Assembly: GCA_026169575.1 (NCBI GenBank)
Contig: JAPFCT010000059.1
Location: 1 to 16,102 of the forward strand
Source: Faecalimonas sp.
Lineage (GTDB): Bacteria; Bacillota_A; Clostridia; Lachnospirales; Lachnospiraceae
Reading direction: 5' to 3'
Length of the DNA: 16,102 nucleotides
Part shown: positions 1 through 8,200 of the stretch, piece after piece
How positions within the stretch are numbered: the first letter of the stretch is position 1
Layout: each line of letters begins with the position of its first letter
Notes under the pieces: generated by a model
Database searches by the model: none
Seen by the model: the letters and a program-made list of their open reading frames with translations, nothing else
What the model was told of the DNA's origin: nothing
Made by a program: the position numbers and the translations under genes

Positions 1-318
1 ATACTCCGCTCCGATCGCGGTCAGCGTCGGGACAAATGTAAATCCGACACTGAAGATGATCGGAACTCTTGCCCCGAACATTTTCAGCGGGAACAACTGG
101 ATCAGCGTTCCAAGACCTGCCATTAATAATGCAAACTGGATCAGAAGCTGCTTATCTGCCTCTGAAACTCCGCACCCATTTGCGATTACCATCGGAACTG
201 TGATCGTTCCGACAAACATCGCCATTACATGCTGCAATGAAATGGGAAGTGCTTTTGCAAATGATACTTTTCCTTCGTATGAAAATAGTGATCCTTTATT
301 CTTTTTTTCTCCGTCCAT
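1..318 (-). CDS. NCS2 family uracil/xanthine permease, N-terminal part (cut by window edge)
   Basis: Only the first 106 codons are present; the gene runs off the left edge. The translation begins MDGEKKNKGSLFSYEGK and contains LPISLQHVMAMFVGTITVP, the hallmark first membrane segment of nucleobase:cation symporter-2 (NCS2) carriers. It is followed by a second hydrophobic stretch and a VPIIFSVGFTFVPTLTAIG block. The family imports xanthine, uric acid, uracil or related bases with protons or sodium across the cytoplasmic membrane. The ATG at 318 is the natural start because the membrane core begins about 20 residues later, as in relatives; its ribosome site is weak. The gene lies 82 bp downstream of the amidohydrolase at 401-1807 with no convincing terminator between, so it is probably the next operon gene. 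The substrate cannot be told from this fragment. Confidence 0.9.
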   Translation of the reverse strand, partial: MDGEKKNKGSLFSYEGKVSFAKALPISLQHVMAMFVGTITVPMVIANGCGVSEADKQLLIQFALLMAGLGTLIQLFPLKMFGARVPIIFSVGFTFVPTLTAIGAEY

Positions 319-400
319 GCGAATTCCGCTTTTCTTTTTTTATTTATACACCAGCTAAAAAGGGCTACTCAAAACATGCTTTTGTCTTTTGTTTTTTCTT

Positions 401-1807
401 TTAATATGGATTCATCCAGCGATGTCCTTCTCTTCTGTTTGTGATATTTCCACGTACACATAAGTCTTCTGCACAATTCTGGATCGCTCTGTATACTTCT
501 TTCTCGTCTTTCACGCGGACGATCACGCCATCTTTCATGATTACTCTTCCGTCGATCATCACGCCGGTGATATTCTGGATAGAAGAAGAATAGACAAGTG
601 TCGATACCGGGTTATGCATCGGAATCGCTTTCGGACACTGGTATGAATCAAAGATCACAAGGTCCGCTTTCTTTCCTGCCTCTAAGGAACCGATCTCATC
701 TTCCATTCCAAGCGCTCTCGCTCCATCGATCGTCGCAAGCTCTAACACTTTTTCTGCTGAGATTGCAAGAGGATCTCTCGTCTCTACCTTATGCTGCAAT
801 GCTGTAAATTTCATCAGTTCCACCATGTCCTGCGCATTGTTGCTCGCAGCTCCGTCCACTCCGAGACTGACGTTGATTCCTCTTCTTAACATTTCCGGAA
901 CCGGAGCCACTCCAGATGACAGATACATGTTAGAACATACATTGTGGGAGACTTTCATGTCGTATTTCTGCGCCATATCAAGATCTTCCGGTGTCAGGTA
1001 GCAGCAGTGTACCATAAGGACGTTTGGTCCTACGATTCCCATTTCTTCCAGAAGTGGCGCATCATACATTCCATGTAATGCTTTTGTCGCCTCTCTGTCA
1101 AAAACAGTTTCTGAAATATGTACCGTAAATCCTGAATTATACTCATTTGTAACTTTCCAGAGCATTTCCAGCATCTCTCTGGAGTTAGACCACATCGCTG
1201 CCGGCGCTACCCAGATTTTGATCCTTCCATCTTCCGAGTTATGGTAAGTCTCAAACAATCTGCGAAGATCCCTCTCTACATCTTCTTTCTTCTGCATGAT
1301 GCCCGGGTGTACTCCGAAATTTTCTCCCGCATCCATGCAGCCTCTTCCGAGAATTCCTCTGATGCCAAGTTCTTTGTATGCATCGATGATTCCATCGCAG
1401 AGTCCTTCTCTGTTATGCGGATACATGTAGTCTACCATCGTCGTGATACCACTGTGGATCCCTTCCATACATCCTGCCATTGCTCCAAGATAACAGTCTT
1501 CTCTTGTAAGATTAGTAGCTGCCGGGAATGTCATCGTAGCCAGCCAGTCCTTTAATACCATGTCATCTCCAAGTCCCTTTAACAGTGTCTGGAACAGATG
1601 GTTGTGTGTGTTGATAAATCCAGGAAAGACGATTTTTCCATCGAGATCTACCACTTCCGCTACATCCTGATATTTTGCTTCCAGCGCGTCGCTTTCTCCT
1701 ACTTCTACGATCTTGTTTCCTTTGATCGCAACTGCTCCGTGATATAAGATCTCTCTTTCTTTATTTACTGTAACGATAATTCCATTTTTTAATAAAAAAT
1801 CAATCAT
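401..1807 (-). CDS. Amidohydrolase of the ATZ/TRZ family, 8-oxoguanine/guanine deaminase-like
   Basis: A 468-residue cytosolic metal-dependent hydrolase of the amidohydrolase superfamily, probably a deaminase of a purine or related heterocycle. All expected active-site residues are visible: HxH at 68/70 (NTHNHLFQTL), His230 and Glu233 (VHISE), His267 (MVHCCYL) and Asp318 (GVDGAASNN), in the usual order. The N-terminal (MIDFLLKNGIIVTVNKE) and C-terminal (GKKADLVIFD) beta-sandwich segments are intact. The NTHNHLFQTLLKGLGDD block recalls 8-oxoguanine deaminase and hydroxyatrazine hydrolase relatives. The start ATG is preceded by AAGGAG at 9 nt. It follows the permease gene by 17 bp, so transporter and enzyme are probably co-expressed. 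The exact substrate (guanine, 8-oxoguanine, a purine breakdown product) is not determined by the sequence; the family assignment is firm. Confidence 0.88.
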   Translation of the reverse strand: MIDFLLKNGIIVTVNKEREILYHGAVAIKGNKIVEVGESDALEAKYQDVAEVVDLDGKIVFPGFINTHNHLFQTLLKGLGDDMVLKDWLATMTFPAATNLTREDCYLGAMAGCMEGIHSGITTMVDYMYPHNREGLCDGIIDAYKELGIRGILGRGCMDAGENFGVHPGIMQKKEDVERDLRRLFETYHNSEDGRIKIWVAPAAMWSNSREMLEMLWKVTNEYNSGFTVHISETVFDREATKALHGMYDAPLLEEMGIVGPNVLMVHCCYLTPEDLDMAQKYDMKVSHNVCSNMYLSSGVAPVPEMLRRGINVSLGVDGAASNNAQDMVELMKFTALQHKVETRDPLAISAEKVLELATIDGARALGMEDEIGSLEAGKKADLVIFDSYQCPKAIPMHNPVSTLVYSSSIQNITGVMIDGRVIMKDGVIVRVKDEKEVYRAIQNCAEDLCVRGNITNRREGHRWMNPY

Positions 1808-1826
1808 TCTTCCATTCTCCTTCTTG

Positions 1827-3212
1827 CTATTCTGCTGCTTTTTTTATTTCTTCGATTGTCTCCCGTTCAACCTCTCTGTCCGTATCATCTTTCGGTAAGA
1901 TAATATTTAAGAGAAGCGCCGTTCCTGCTACAAGGATAATGCTTGATTCCCCAAAGAACATCTGCACATATTCCCCCGCTCCGGCCAGTGTATCTTTCGC
2001 AAAAGAAATACCAAGACCTAATGCCAAAGAAGTTCCGCAGATCAACATACTGCGGTTCGTAAATCTGCTTCTTGCAACTAAATTCATACCAGATAAGGCA
2101 ATCATAGAAAATACCACGATCGTCGCCCCGCCGATCACACAGTTCGGGATCGTAGACAGAAGCGCTGCAAGCTTCGGACAGAATGCGGCGATGACTAACG
2201 TTCCCGCTGCACATCCCATCACATATCTACTGCACACTTTTGTAAGCGCTACGATTCCTGAACACTGACTGTAAGTTCCCGTTGCAAAACAGTTAAAAAA
2301 TGAAGAAAAGATACATGCAATCCCATTTCCGATGATCCCGCCTTTTAATTCTGCATCTTTTGGCTGACGGTTCAGTCCTCCGGTAGCAGAAACAGTAAAG
2401 TCTCCCGTCATCTCTACCGCGTTGATAAAGAACAGCAGTGCAAAAATAATTGCAAAATCCAGCTTAAATTCCATTCCAAATGCCAGCGGTTTTGGAACTG
2501 CAAACCATGCTGCACTGGCAACCGCTGAGAAATCCACGATCCCCCAGATTACTGACACGATGTAACCTGCGACCATACCGATCAGGATCGCCGCTGCACT
2601 TACCAGTCCTTTTCCAAATCCGGAACAGAGCAGGATCACTGCAATTACGATCACACCAATGATCCAGTTGTACGCCTCTCCCATTGTCTCTGATCCACTT
2701 CCGCCGGCAAGATTATATGCCGCTGTCGGGAAACATGAGATTCCAATGGAAACTATGATCGTACCAGTTACGATCGGCGGGAAAAATTTTCTCACCTTCG
2801 GCAATGCCATTCCAATAAAAATAGAAATGATTCCACCGATCAGCTGGGCTCCGAACAGCGCTCCCAGCCCATAATTGACGGACACCGAGATACAGATCGG
2901 TAAAAAGGTATAGGTCAGACCCATCATAACCGGCAGTCCTGATCCGAGCCTTACTTTTCCTATACAGATCGGAAATGCCTGGATCAGTGTGGCAACGCCG
3001 GCGCCCAATAGTGAACATTGCAGTAACAGTGTCGCATTTTCTGCAGAAAGTCCTGCCTCCCCCGACACAAGGAGCATCGGCACGATATTTCCGACAAACA
3101 TTGCCAGAAGCTGCTGCAATCCCAGCGGAAACATCTGCCTAAACGGCGGTCTGCCGTCTAATTCATAAATTGAAGTACTTTTCGAATGATTCTGTGAACT
3201 ATTTTTCTTCAT
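1827..3212 (-). CDS. NCS2 family purine (xanthine/uracil) permease
   Basis: A complete 461-residue polytopic membrane carrier of the nucleobase:cation symporter-2 family. It shows the GLQQLLAMFVGNIVPM first segment, the Glu267 motif EMTGDFTV in the position of the substrate-binding Glu of XanQ/UapA, and the signature region TYSQCSGIVALTKV (Gln316 to Thr324). The signature usually reads Q-N/E/P-x-G; here the second residue is Cys317. I chose the ATG at 3212 because AGAGG lies 7-8 nt upstream and the protein then begins like other NCS2 members. An in-frame GTG at 3320 would add 36 polar residues, lacks family precedent and overlaps a small ORF in another frame. The gene sits between the hydantoinase and the amidohydrolase of the purine operon. 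Xanthine, uric acid or a related oxopurine is the likely cargo (inference). Confidence 0.93.
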   Translation of the reverse strand: MKKNSSQNHSKSTSIYELDGRPPFRQMFPLGLQQLLAMFVGNIVPMLLVSGEAGLSAENATLLLQCSLLGAGVATLIQAFPICIGKVRLGSGLPVMMGLTYTFLPICISVSVNYGLGALFGAQLIGGIISIFIGMALPKVRKFFPPIVTGTIIVSIGISCFPTAAYNLAGGSGSETMGEAYNWIIGVIVIAVILLCSGFGKGLVSAAAILIGMVAGYIVSVIWGIVDFSAVASAAWFAVPKPLAFGMEFKLDFAIIFALLFFINAVEMTGDFTVSATGGLNRQPKDAELKGGIIGNGIACIFSSFFNCFATGTYSQCSGIVALTKVCSRYVMGCAAGTLVIAAFCPKLAALLSTIPNCVIGGATIVVFSMIALSGMNLVARSRFTNRSMLICGTSLALGLGISFAKDTLAGAGEYVQMFFGESSIILVAGTALLLNIILPKDDTDREVERETIEEIKKAAE

Positions 3213-3222
3213 CTTTATCCTC

Positions 3223-3384
3223 TTATTCAAGAATACAAATGGGGGCTTCTTCCCATTTTCGCCTGACTTCGTAGTAACACAGCTTTTTCTCTTTTGCCAG
3301 CTGTACATGTCGTTTCGCACTTTCCCCTGCTTTCACATGCTTCGTAAAATTGGCTAAAGCCAGAAAAAAGTCAATCTCACGCAT
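3223..3384 (-). CDS. Candidate small protein, 53 aa, upstream of the permease
   Basis: An ORF too short for usual gene callers, in the 237-bp gap between hydantoinase and permease. It starts MREIDFFLALANF and ends EEAPICILE; the middle is rich in Lys, Arg and Glu (for example HVKAGESAKRHVQLAKEKK), suggesting a charged helical protein. No signal peptide or membrane segment is evident and I do not recognise a family. Its TAA is embedded in the sequence that forms the permease Shine-Dalgarno region (TAAGAGGATAAAGATG), ending 10 nt before the permease ATG, the spacing expected for translational coupling. Against it: the upstream ribosome site is weak (CCGGAA). The start codon lies in the 3' arm of a 9-bp inverted repeat (3382-3390/3422-3430). 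It may be a real small protein, a coupling leader peptide, or chance. Confidence 0.4.
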   Translation of the reverse strand: MREIDFFLALANFTKHVKAGESAKRHVQLAKEKKLCYYEVRRKWEEAPICILE

Positions 3385-3430
3385 AGAATATTCCGGACAG
3401 CTCCGTTAAACTGCTCTTTTTTATTCTATG
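3382..3430 (-). repeat. 9-bp perfect inverted repeat around the small-ORF start
   Basis: CATAGAATA at 3382-3390 and its perfect complement TATTCTATG at 3422-3430 flank 31 nt. On the transcribed (minus) strand the 3' arm ends in the ATG of the 53-codon ORF, so folding would hide that start codon. There is no U-run after it, so it is not a terminator. It could be an RNA control element or a chance match. Confidence 0.4.
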
Positions 3431-3449
3431 GCAGGCTATCTCTCTCCTC

Positions 3450-4805
3450 TTAGATCCTCCTTAGATAACTTCCGTTCTTCTTTTCTCCCATCCACCTTCC
3501 TTCCGCTACGGTCCGTGCTCCTTTTACGAATACATCCCTGATCTTATGTGTTACCTCCATACCTTCGTACGGAGTGTAATCTACCTCCTGATGAAGTGTG
3601 TTTCTACTTATTATATGTGGGGCTTCTTCCACGATCAGAAGATCTGCGTCGCTTCCTTCCTGGACCCTTCCTTTCTTCGGGTAAAGCCCAAAGATTTCAG
3701 CAGGCTTTGCAGAGGTCAGGCTCACGAGTTTCTCCAGGCTTAGCCCTGCCTGCCTTCCATAGGACAACATCAGTTCCATACGGGTCTCAACCCCCGGCAT
3801 TCCATTTGGAATTTTTGTAAAATCATCTCTGCCAAGCTCCTTCTGATCTTCCATCCGGAAAGAACAGTGGTCGGTGGAAATCACATCAATCGTTCCATCC
3901 ACAAGCGCCTCCCACAGCGCTCTTACGTCTTCCTCGCTGCGCAGCGGAGGAGACAGCACATACCTGGCTGATTCAAACCCCGGAAGCTCGTATTTCTTTT
4001 CATTTAAGAACAGATACTGCGGGCAAGTCTCTGCAAATACTTTCTGCCCTTTTCGCTTCGCCTCCCGAATCACTTCCACCGCTTCCTTTGTACTTACATG
4101 GACAATGTAGACGGAGGCGCCTGCAAGCTGTGCAAAATCGATTACTTTCGATACGGCTTCTTTCTCCACAAGGTTTGGTCTGGAGTGCGGATGATTTCTG
4201 ATGTCAGCCGGATTTTCTTTCTTCAGCTGCTCCTGAAGACATTCCAGTACGTCTCCATTTTCGCAGTGTACGCAAAGCAGTGTGCCGGACTTTCGCATCT
4301 GCTGCAGGATCCGGAACAGCTCTGAATCTTCTACACCAATCCCATCCTTATATGCCGTATACGCCTTAAAAGAATAGATCCCCTGCCGCTTCATCTCCTC
4401 GATCTGCTCTGCCATGCTTTCATTCCACTCTGAGACAGTCATATGGAATCCATAATCACAGTACGACCTGCCGTCTTCTTTTTTGTGCCAGCGCGCAAGT
4501 CCGTCTCTTAATGTTTCTCCCGGATCATATTCTGCAAAATCAATGACCGCTGTCGTTCCTCCCAGAACTGCCGCCTTCGTCCCTGATGTGAAATCGTCCG
4601 ACGTCATGCACGCCCCCGCAGGCATATCAAAATGTGTATGGACATCGATCCCGCCCGGCAGAAGATATGCCCCTCCGGCATCTATGATTTCTTCCTCATC
4701 CCGGCTTAGATTTTCTCCAATCTCAACGATCTTTTCCCCGCGCAAACGCACATCACATTTCTTCTGTCCATCTTCATTGACAATGATTCCATTTACGATC
4801 AGCAT
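3450..4805 (-). CDS. hyuA: Dihydropyrimidinase / D-hydantoinase (HyuA/YgeZ-like)
   Basis: A 451-residue zinc amidohydrolase of the hydantoinase/dihydropyrimidinase class, which opens cyclic ureides to carbamoyl amino acids. Binuclear-metal ligands are all visible: HxH at 56/58 (GGIDVHTHFDMP), the lysine to be carboxylated at 147 (IYSFKAYTAYKDG), His180 (CVHCENGD), His236 (IVHVSTKEAVE) and Asp312 (ISTDHCSF). Length fits the family. An in-frame GTG lies at 4814, but AAGGAG ends only 1 nt before it and 8 nt before the ATG at 4805 (MLIVNGIIVNEDG), so the ATG is preferred. It follows the M19 dipeptidase gene by about 20 bp. E. coli hyuA lies beside ygeX and ygeY, the same company as here, supporting a role in opening a hydantoin-like or dihydropurine-derived ring (inference for the substrate). 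Confidence 0.92.
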   Translation of the reverse strand: MLIVNGIIVNEDGQKKCDVRLRGEKIVEIGENLSRDEEEIIDAGGAYLLPGGIDVHTHFDMPAGACMTSDDFTSGTKAAVLGGTTAVIDFAEYDPGETLRDGLARWHKKEDGRSYCDYGFHMTVSEWNESMAEQIEEMKRQGIYSFKAYTAYKDGIGVEDSELFRILQQMRKSGTLLCVHCENGDVLECLQEQLKKENPADIRNHPHSRPNLVEKEAVSKVIDFAQLAGASVYIVHVSTKEAVEVIREAKRKGQKVFAETCPQYLFLNEKKYELPGFESARYVLSPPLRSEEDVRALWEALVDGTIDVISTDHCSFRMEDQKELGRDDFTKIPNGMPGVETRMELMLSYGRQAGLSLEKLVSLTSAKPAEIFGLYPKKGRVQEGSDADLLIVEEAPHIISRNTLHQEVDYTPYEGMEVTHKIRDVFVKGARTVAEGRWMGEKKNGSYLRRI

Positions 4806-4826
4806 TTTCCACACTCCTTCGCATCT

Positions 4827-5756
4827 TTATCTGCCTATATTGGTTCTGAAAAATTCCAATGCATTTTCAAAAAACATCTTCCTGATCACGTTCTCGGAAA
4901 TTCCTCTCTTTAAAAGATATTCCGCTGACATGGCAAACTTGACCGGAGTATTTAAAGAATCATCAATATCCGCTCCGTCAAAATCACTTCCGCAGGCAAT
5001 CACATCTTCTCCTCCAAGTTCCAGCATACGGCTTACATGCGCATACATCCGGTCCAGGTCCCCTGCTCCGCTTTCTGCGAGAAACGGTTCATGAAGATTG
5101 ATGCCTACCAGACCTTTCCTTCTGATCATTTCGCCAAACTGGCTTTCTGTCATATTTCTCTTATGCCCGCAGACAGAGCGAAGATTTGAGTGTGTTGCAA
5201 TAAATGGTTTTTCCGCCACCTCACATACGTCTTCAAAGCCTCTGTCATTTAAGTGTGAGACGTCTACGATGATGTTCTTCTCTTCCATCCTCCGGATTAC
5301 CTGCTTTCCAAAAGGAGTAAGTCCCTGGTCGGTGCTGTGTCCGGATCCGATCTCATTGACTCCGTTCCATACAAGTGTCATCATTTTCACACCGCATTTT
5401 GCGAGTTCATCGACATTTTCCAGTTTTCCGGCAAGCGCTGCCCCGCTTTCCACTGCGAGGAGCACCGCACACTTTCCTTTCTCTGTGATTGTCTCAATGT
5501 CTTTCGCACTCTGTGCAAATCCGATCAGATTTTCCTGAGTGTTTAATAGCTTTCTCAGATATGCCTCGTACTTCTTAAAATACGCAAAGGCATCCTCCCC
5601 GCGGAATTCATCCGGGACAAAGATCGCCATCGTCTGGCAGAGTCTGTCAAACTTAGACAGCTCTCTTAAGGAAAACTGCTTGTTCCCGCAGAGAAAATCA
5701 GAATCTTCCTCACAGAAATTTACGATAGAATCACAATGTAAATCAAATAACTGCAT
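4827..5756 (-). CDS. Membrane/renal-type dipeptidase, peptidase family M19
   Basis: A 309-residue zinc dipeptidase-like enzyme with no signal peptide, so cytosolic. M19 binuclear zinc motifs are present in order: HxD at 7/9 (DLHCDS), bridging Glu103 (VESGAAL), His168 (DVSHL), His189 (ATHSN), GHKRN with Arg200, and Asp258 (GSDFDG). The family cleaves dipeptides, including dehydro- and D-residue dipeptides, and some members act on other amide-like substrates. It is embedded between ygeY and the hydantoinase with gaps of under 25 bp, so it probably takes part in the same pathway rather than in peptide nutrition (inference); I do not recall it in the E. coli version of the locus. The ribosome site is modest (GGGGAAA). 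Confidence 0.9.
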   Translation of the reverse strand: MQLFDLHCDSIVNFCEEDSDFLCGNKQFSLRELSKFDRLCQTMAIFVPDEFRGEDAFAYFKKYEAYLRKLLNTQENLIGFAQSAKDIETITEKGKCAVLLAVESGAALAGKLENVDELAKCGVKMMTLVWNGVNEIGSGHSTDQGLTPFGKQVIRRMEEKNIIVDVSHLNDRGFEDVCEVAEKPFIATHSNLRSVCGHKRNMTESQFGEMIRRKGLVGINLHEPFLAESGAGDLDRMYAHVSRMLELGGEDVIACGSDFDGADIDDSLNTPVKFAMSAEYLLKRGISENVIRKMFFENALEFFRTNIGR

Positions 5757-5774
5757 CTGTTTCCCCGCGCCTTT

Positions 5775-6959
5775 CTATTTCAAGAGTGCTTTCATCACTC
5801 CGTAGTAACATTCTGTCACTTTCACTAACTGTTCAATCTCAATGTATTCGTTGATCGTATGTGCAAGATTTTCTTTGGATGGTCCGATTCCCAGTGTCTT
5901 GATTCCTGCCTCTCCTGCGTAGTGGCTTCCGTTCGTGCAGAAATTGTAGTTTGTGATCGTCGGATTCAGTCCAAGGTCTTTCATTTCTTTATAAACTGCC
6001 TGCACAAATTCTTCGTTCTCATCATATAGCCATCCCGGGAAAAATCTTTCGCTGCTGATCATCTCTCCGGTATAACATTTTTCTTCCATCTCTACGAAAG
6101 AAACTTTTGCTTTCAGTTCCGGATCTTCCTTCATCATCTGATCTAATAAATCCTGGATCGGTTTTAAAACGCTCTCTTTTGTCTCGCCTACCAAAAGACG
6201 TCTGTCATAAGTAGCACGGCAGTAATCCGGAACGACAGAAGCGCCAGGATATGGGGAAGATTTGATATCTACCAGTTCCAGAATCCCGTCCCCTAATACC
6301 GGATGGTTTGTCGGCTGTAATTTCCGGATTTCTTCGATAACCTTACACATCTTATACACGGCGTTGACACCTTTTTCCGGATTGGCAGAGTGTGCAGGAA
6401 CTCCAAAGGTCTCTACCTGCAATTCTCCACGTCCCCTCTGTCCGATCTTGATGTTAAGCTGGGAAGCTTCCCCGATCACAACATAATCCGGCTTTACATA
6501 ATTGCTGATCTCTCTTGCAGCGACACCTTCGAAGCATTCCTCATGGACAACCCCTGCAACATAAATATCTCCCGCAAAATCATAATCACAGTCCTGCGCA
6601 TAGAAGATCGCAGCAGCCATCATTGCTGACAATGCACCTTTCATATCGGAAGTTCCTCTTCCGTACATTTTTCCGTCTACGATCTCTGCTCCAAATGGAT
6701 CATGCTCCCATGCGGTCTCATCCGGAACCGGAACGGTATCCATATGTCCGTCAAATAATAATTTTGCACCTGGTCTTTTTCCCTGAATATGGCAGATACA
6801 GTTTCCATATTTATCTACATGGACATCGGTAAACCCTTCTCTGTCACAAAATACTTTCATCTCTGCTGCCACCTGATCCTCATGTCCGCTGTAGCTTTTT
6901 GCCTGGATCATTTTCTGGCAGAATGCGATCAGTTTTTCTTCTCTCTCTTTACTTAACAT
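5775..6959 (-). CDS. ygeY: YgeY family selenium metabolism-linked hydrolase (M20 peptidase family)
   Basis: A 394-residue metallohydrolase of the M20 peptidase/deacylase family. Metal and catalytic residues are visible: His72 and Asp74 (GHMDTVP), Asp105 (GTSDMKG), Glu140/Glu141 (HEE), Glu164 (IGEAS), the dimerisation-domain PAHSANP with His190, and a late His in ENLAHTINEYI. The overall pattern (AHSANPEKGVNA, TNGSHYAGEAGI) matches the YgeY group, named for E. coli ygeY, which neighbours ygeX and hyuA. Family members hydrolyse N-acyl or N-carbamoyl amino acids; here an N-substituted diaminopropionate is a plausible substrate (inference). The start ATG has AAGGAGG about 7-8 nt upstream. It follows the DHOD-like gene by 15 bp. 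Confidence 0.92.
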   Translation of the reverse strand: MLSKEREEKLIAFCQKMIQAKSYSGHEDQVAAEMKVFCDREGFTDVHVDKYGNCICHIQGKRPGAKLLFDGHMDTVPVPDETAWEHDPFGAEIVDGKMYGRGTSDMKGALSAMMAAAIFYAQDCDYDFAGDIYVAGVVHEECFEGVAAREISNYVKPDYVVIGEASQLNIKIGQRGRGELQVETFGVPAHSANPEKGVNAVYKMCKVIEEIRKLQPTNHPVLGDGILELVDIKSSPYPGASVVPDYCRATYDRRLLVGETKESVLKPIQDLLDQMMKEDPELKAKVSFVEMEEKCYTGEMISSERFFPGWLYDENEEFVQAVYKEMKDLGLNPTITNYNFCTNGSHYAGEAGIKTLGIGPSKENLAHTINEYIEIEQLVKVTECYYGVMKALLK

Positions 6960-6974
6960 GTCATGTTCCTCCTT

Positions 6975-8171
6975 CTATTTCACTGACTGGTCAAATTCGA
7001 TTGATTTTCTCTCTAATTCAAGATCTTTCTCTGTCTGTGCTGCTCTCTTTCCGGTCAGCGCACCGGTCGGACAGACGTCTAAGCATAATCCACATGCCCT
7101 GCATTTTTCCAGATCTACTGACATTTCCGGGAAATTCAGCGTTCTTGCATCATAGCAGCATACTGTCACGCACTTTCCGCAGGAAACACATTTTTTCTTT
7201 CCGTCTTCTTTGTAAGGCTCAAAACGGAAGTTGATTCCGCTTACATGTTCTTTTTGCGGGAAATTCGGGAGCGCTGCGCGGTGTACCTCTGCGATTGAGT
7301 GATAACCCAGCTCTTCCAGACGTGCAGAAAGGTCATAGCACATTTTCTCTACATACTCGATACCTTTTAAGATGCCGACCGTACATACCCCGGTTCCAAG
7401 CGCGCCTGCCATCATATATTCGATCGCATTGTCTGCACTCATCACACCACCAGATGCATAGAGATTTTTGAAGTCCGGATAATTTCTTGCGATCTCTGCA
7501 TTGATCCGCATAGAGATCGGGCGCATCGCCGCACCTGTCATCCATCCGTATCCGTCTTTGCTCATCATCTCTGGACGTGCTTTTTCGATATCGATCTTCA
7601 GTGTCGGTCCGATCGAATCGATCGCGCACAGGCCGTCTGCGCCATGTTCGATACATTTTCCTGCTGTCGCTACCGGATCCGGCCAGTTTCCGCTCAGTTT
7701 ACAGATAACCGGAATCTTTACATGTGCTTTTGTGTAATCCAGCATCGGAAGTAAGGTGTCTTCTGTATAAGAAACAAGCTCGATCATGTGGGCTCCTGCT
7801 TTTTCTACTTCCTCCACGATTTCTTTTGCTTCCTCCAGTGTGTGGCCTACACTTGCGATCACGATCGCTCCTGCTTTCACTGCTTCCGGGATTTCCTTCT
7901 CATACCACTGCTGTCTGTCGGAATCTGCCCACTTTTCACAGTTGATCAGGGAATCCTGATTCACAGATCCCATATGATGCACCGGATTGATCGCCGCTGC
8001 CTTTCGGATCGTCTTTGTCACTACAGCTCCGCATCCTGCCTGATATCCTTTGATCATCCCCTCTGCCCCATAAGTCAGCGGACCTGAAGAGAGGATAAAT
8101 GGGCTCTGCAACTGATACCCACAGAATTCAATACCGATATCGGCTCCTTTCAGCTTCTCTTTTTCAAACAT
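6975..8171 (-). CDS. Dihydroorotate dehydrogenase-like oxidoreductase with C-terminal 2x[4Fe-4S] domain
   Basis: A 398-residue protein with an FMN-type TIM barrel like class 1 dihydroorotate dehydrogenase and the PreA subunit of dihydropyrimidine dehydrogenase, followed by a bacterial ferredoxin domain. Seen: SPFILSSGPLTYG, Lys53 in VVTKTI, Lys158 in ICKLSGNWPDP, the GAAMRPISM and ASGGVMSADNAIEYMMAGA flavin-binding blocks, then two clusters, Cys328/331/334/338 and Cys357/360/363/367. The loop that normally reads N-x-S-C-P and carries the catalytic Cys reads ELVSYTEDTL (131-140), without Cys. It therefore may not do the standard dihydropyrimidine reaction. Placed between the molybdenum hydroxylase and ygeY, it could reduce a purine or ring intermediate, taking electrons through its iron-sulfur clusters (inference). 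No NAD/FAD-binding partner subunit is in the window. Confidence 0.88.
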   Translation of the reverse strand: MFEKEKLKGADIGIEFCGYQLQSPFILSSGPLTYGAEGMIKGYQAGCGAVVTKTIRKAAAINPVHHMGSVNQDSLINCEKWADSDRQQWYEKEIPEAVKAGAIVIASVGHTLEEAKEIVEEVEKAGAHMIELVSYTEDTLLPMLDYTKAHVKIPVICKLSGNWPDPVATAGKCIEHGADGLCAIDSIGPTLKIDIEKARPEMMSKDGYGWMTGAAMRPISMRINAEIARNYPDFKNLYASGGVMSADNAIEYMMAGALGTGVCTVGILKGIEYVEKMCYDLSARLEELGYHSIAEVHRAALPNFPQKEHVSGINFRFEPYKEDGKKKCVSCGKCVTVCCYDARTLNFPEMSVDLEKCRACGLCLDVCPTGALTGKRAAQTEKDLELERKSIEFDQSVK

Positions 8172-8200
8172 ATGCCTCTTTCCTTTCTTATGTTATATTT

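Noticed and set aside
319..400. Terminator between the amidohydrolase and the left-edge permease
   Set aside because: Only a 5-bp AT hairpin (CAAAA/TTTTG) without a U-run is present, so it does not support termination.
3213..3320. Longer start for the permease (GTG at 3320, 497 aa)
   Set aside because: The extra 36 residues are polar and unlike NCS2 N-termini, no ribosome site fits, and AGAGG lies correctly before the ATG at 3212.
4483..5094. 203-codon plus-strand ORF opposite the hydantoinase and dipeptidase genes
   Set aside because: It spans the junction of two well-supported genes on the other strand and its translation is Ser/Pro/Ile-rich shadow sequence.
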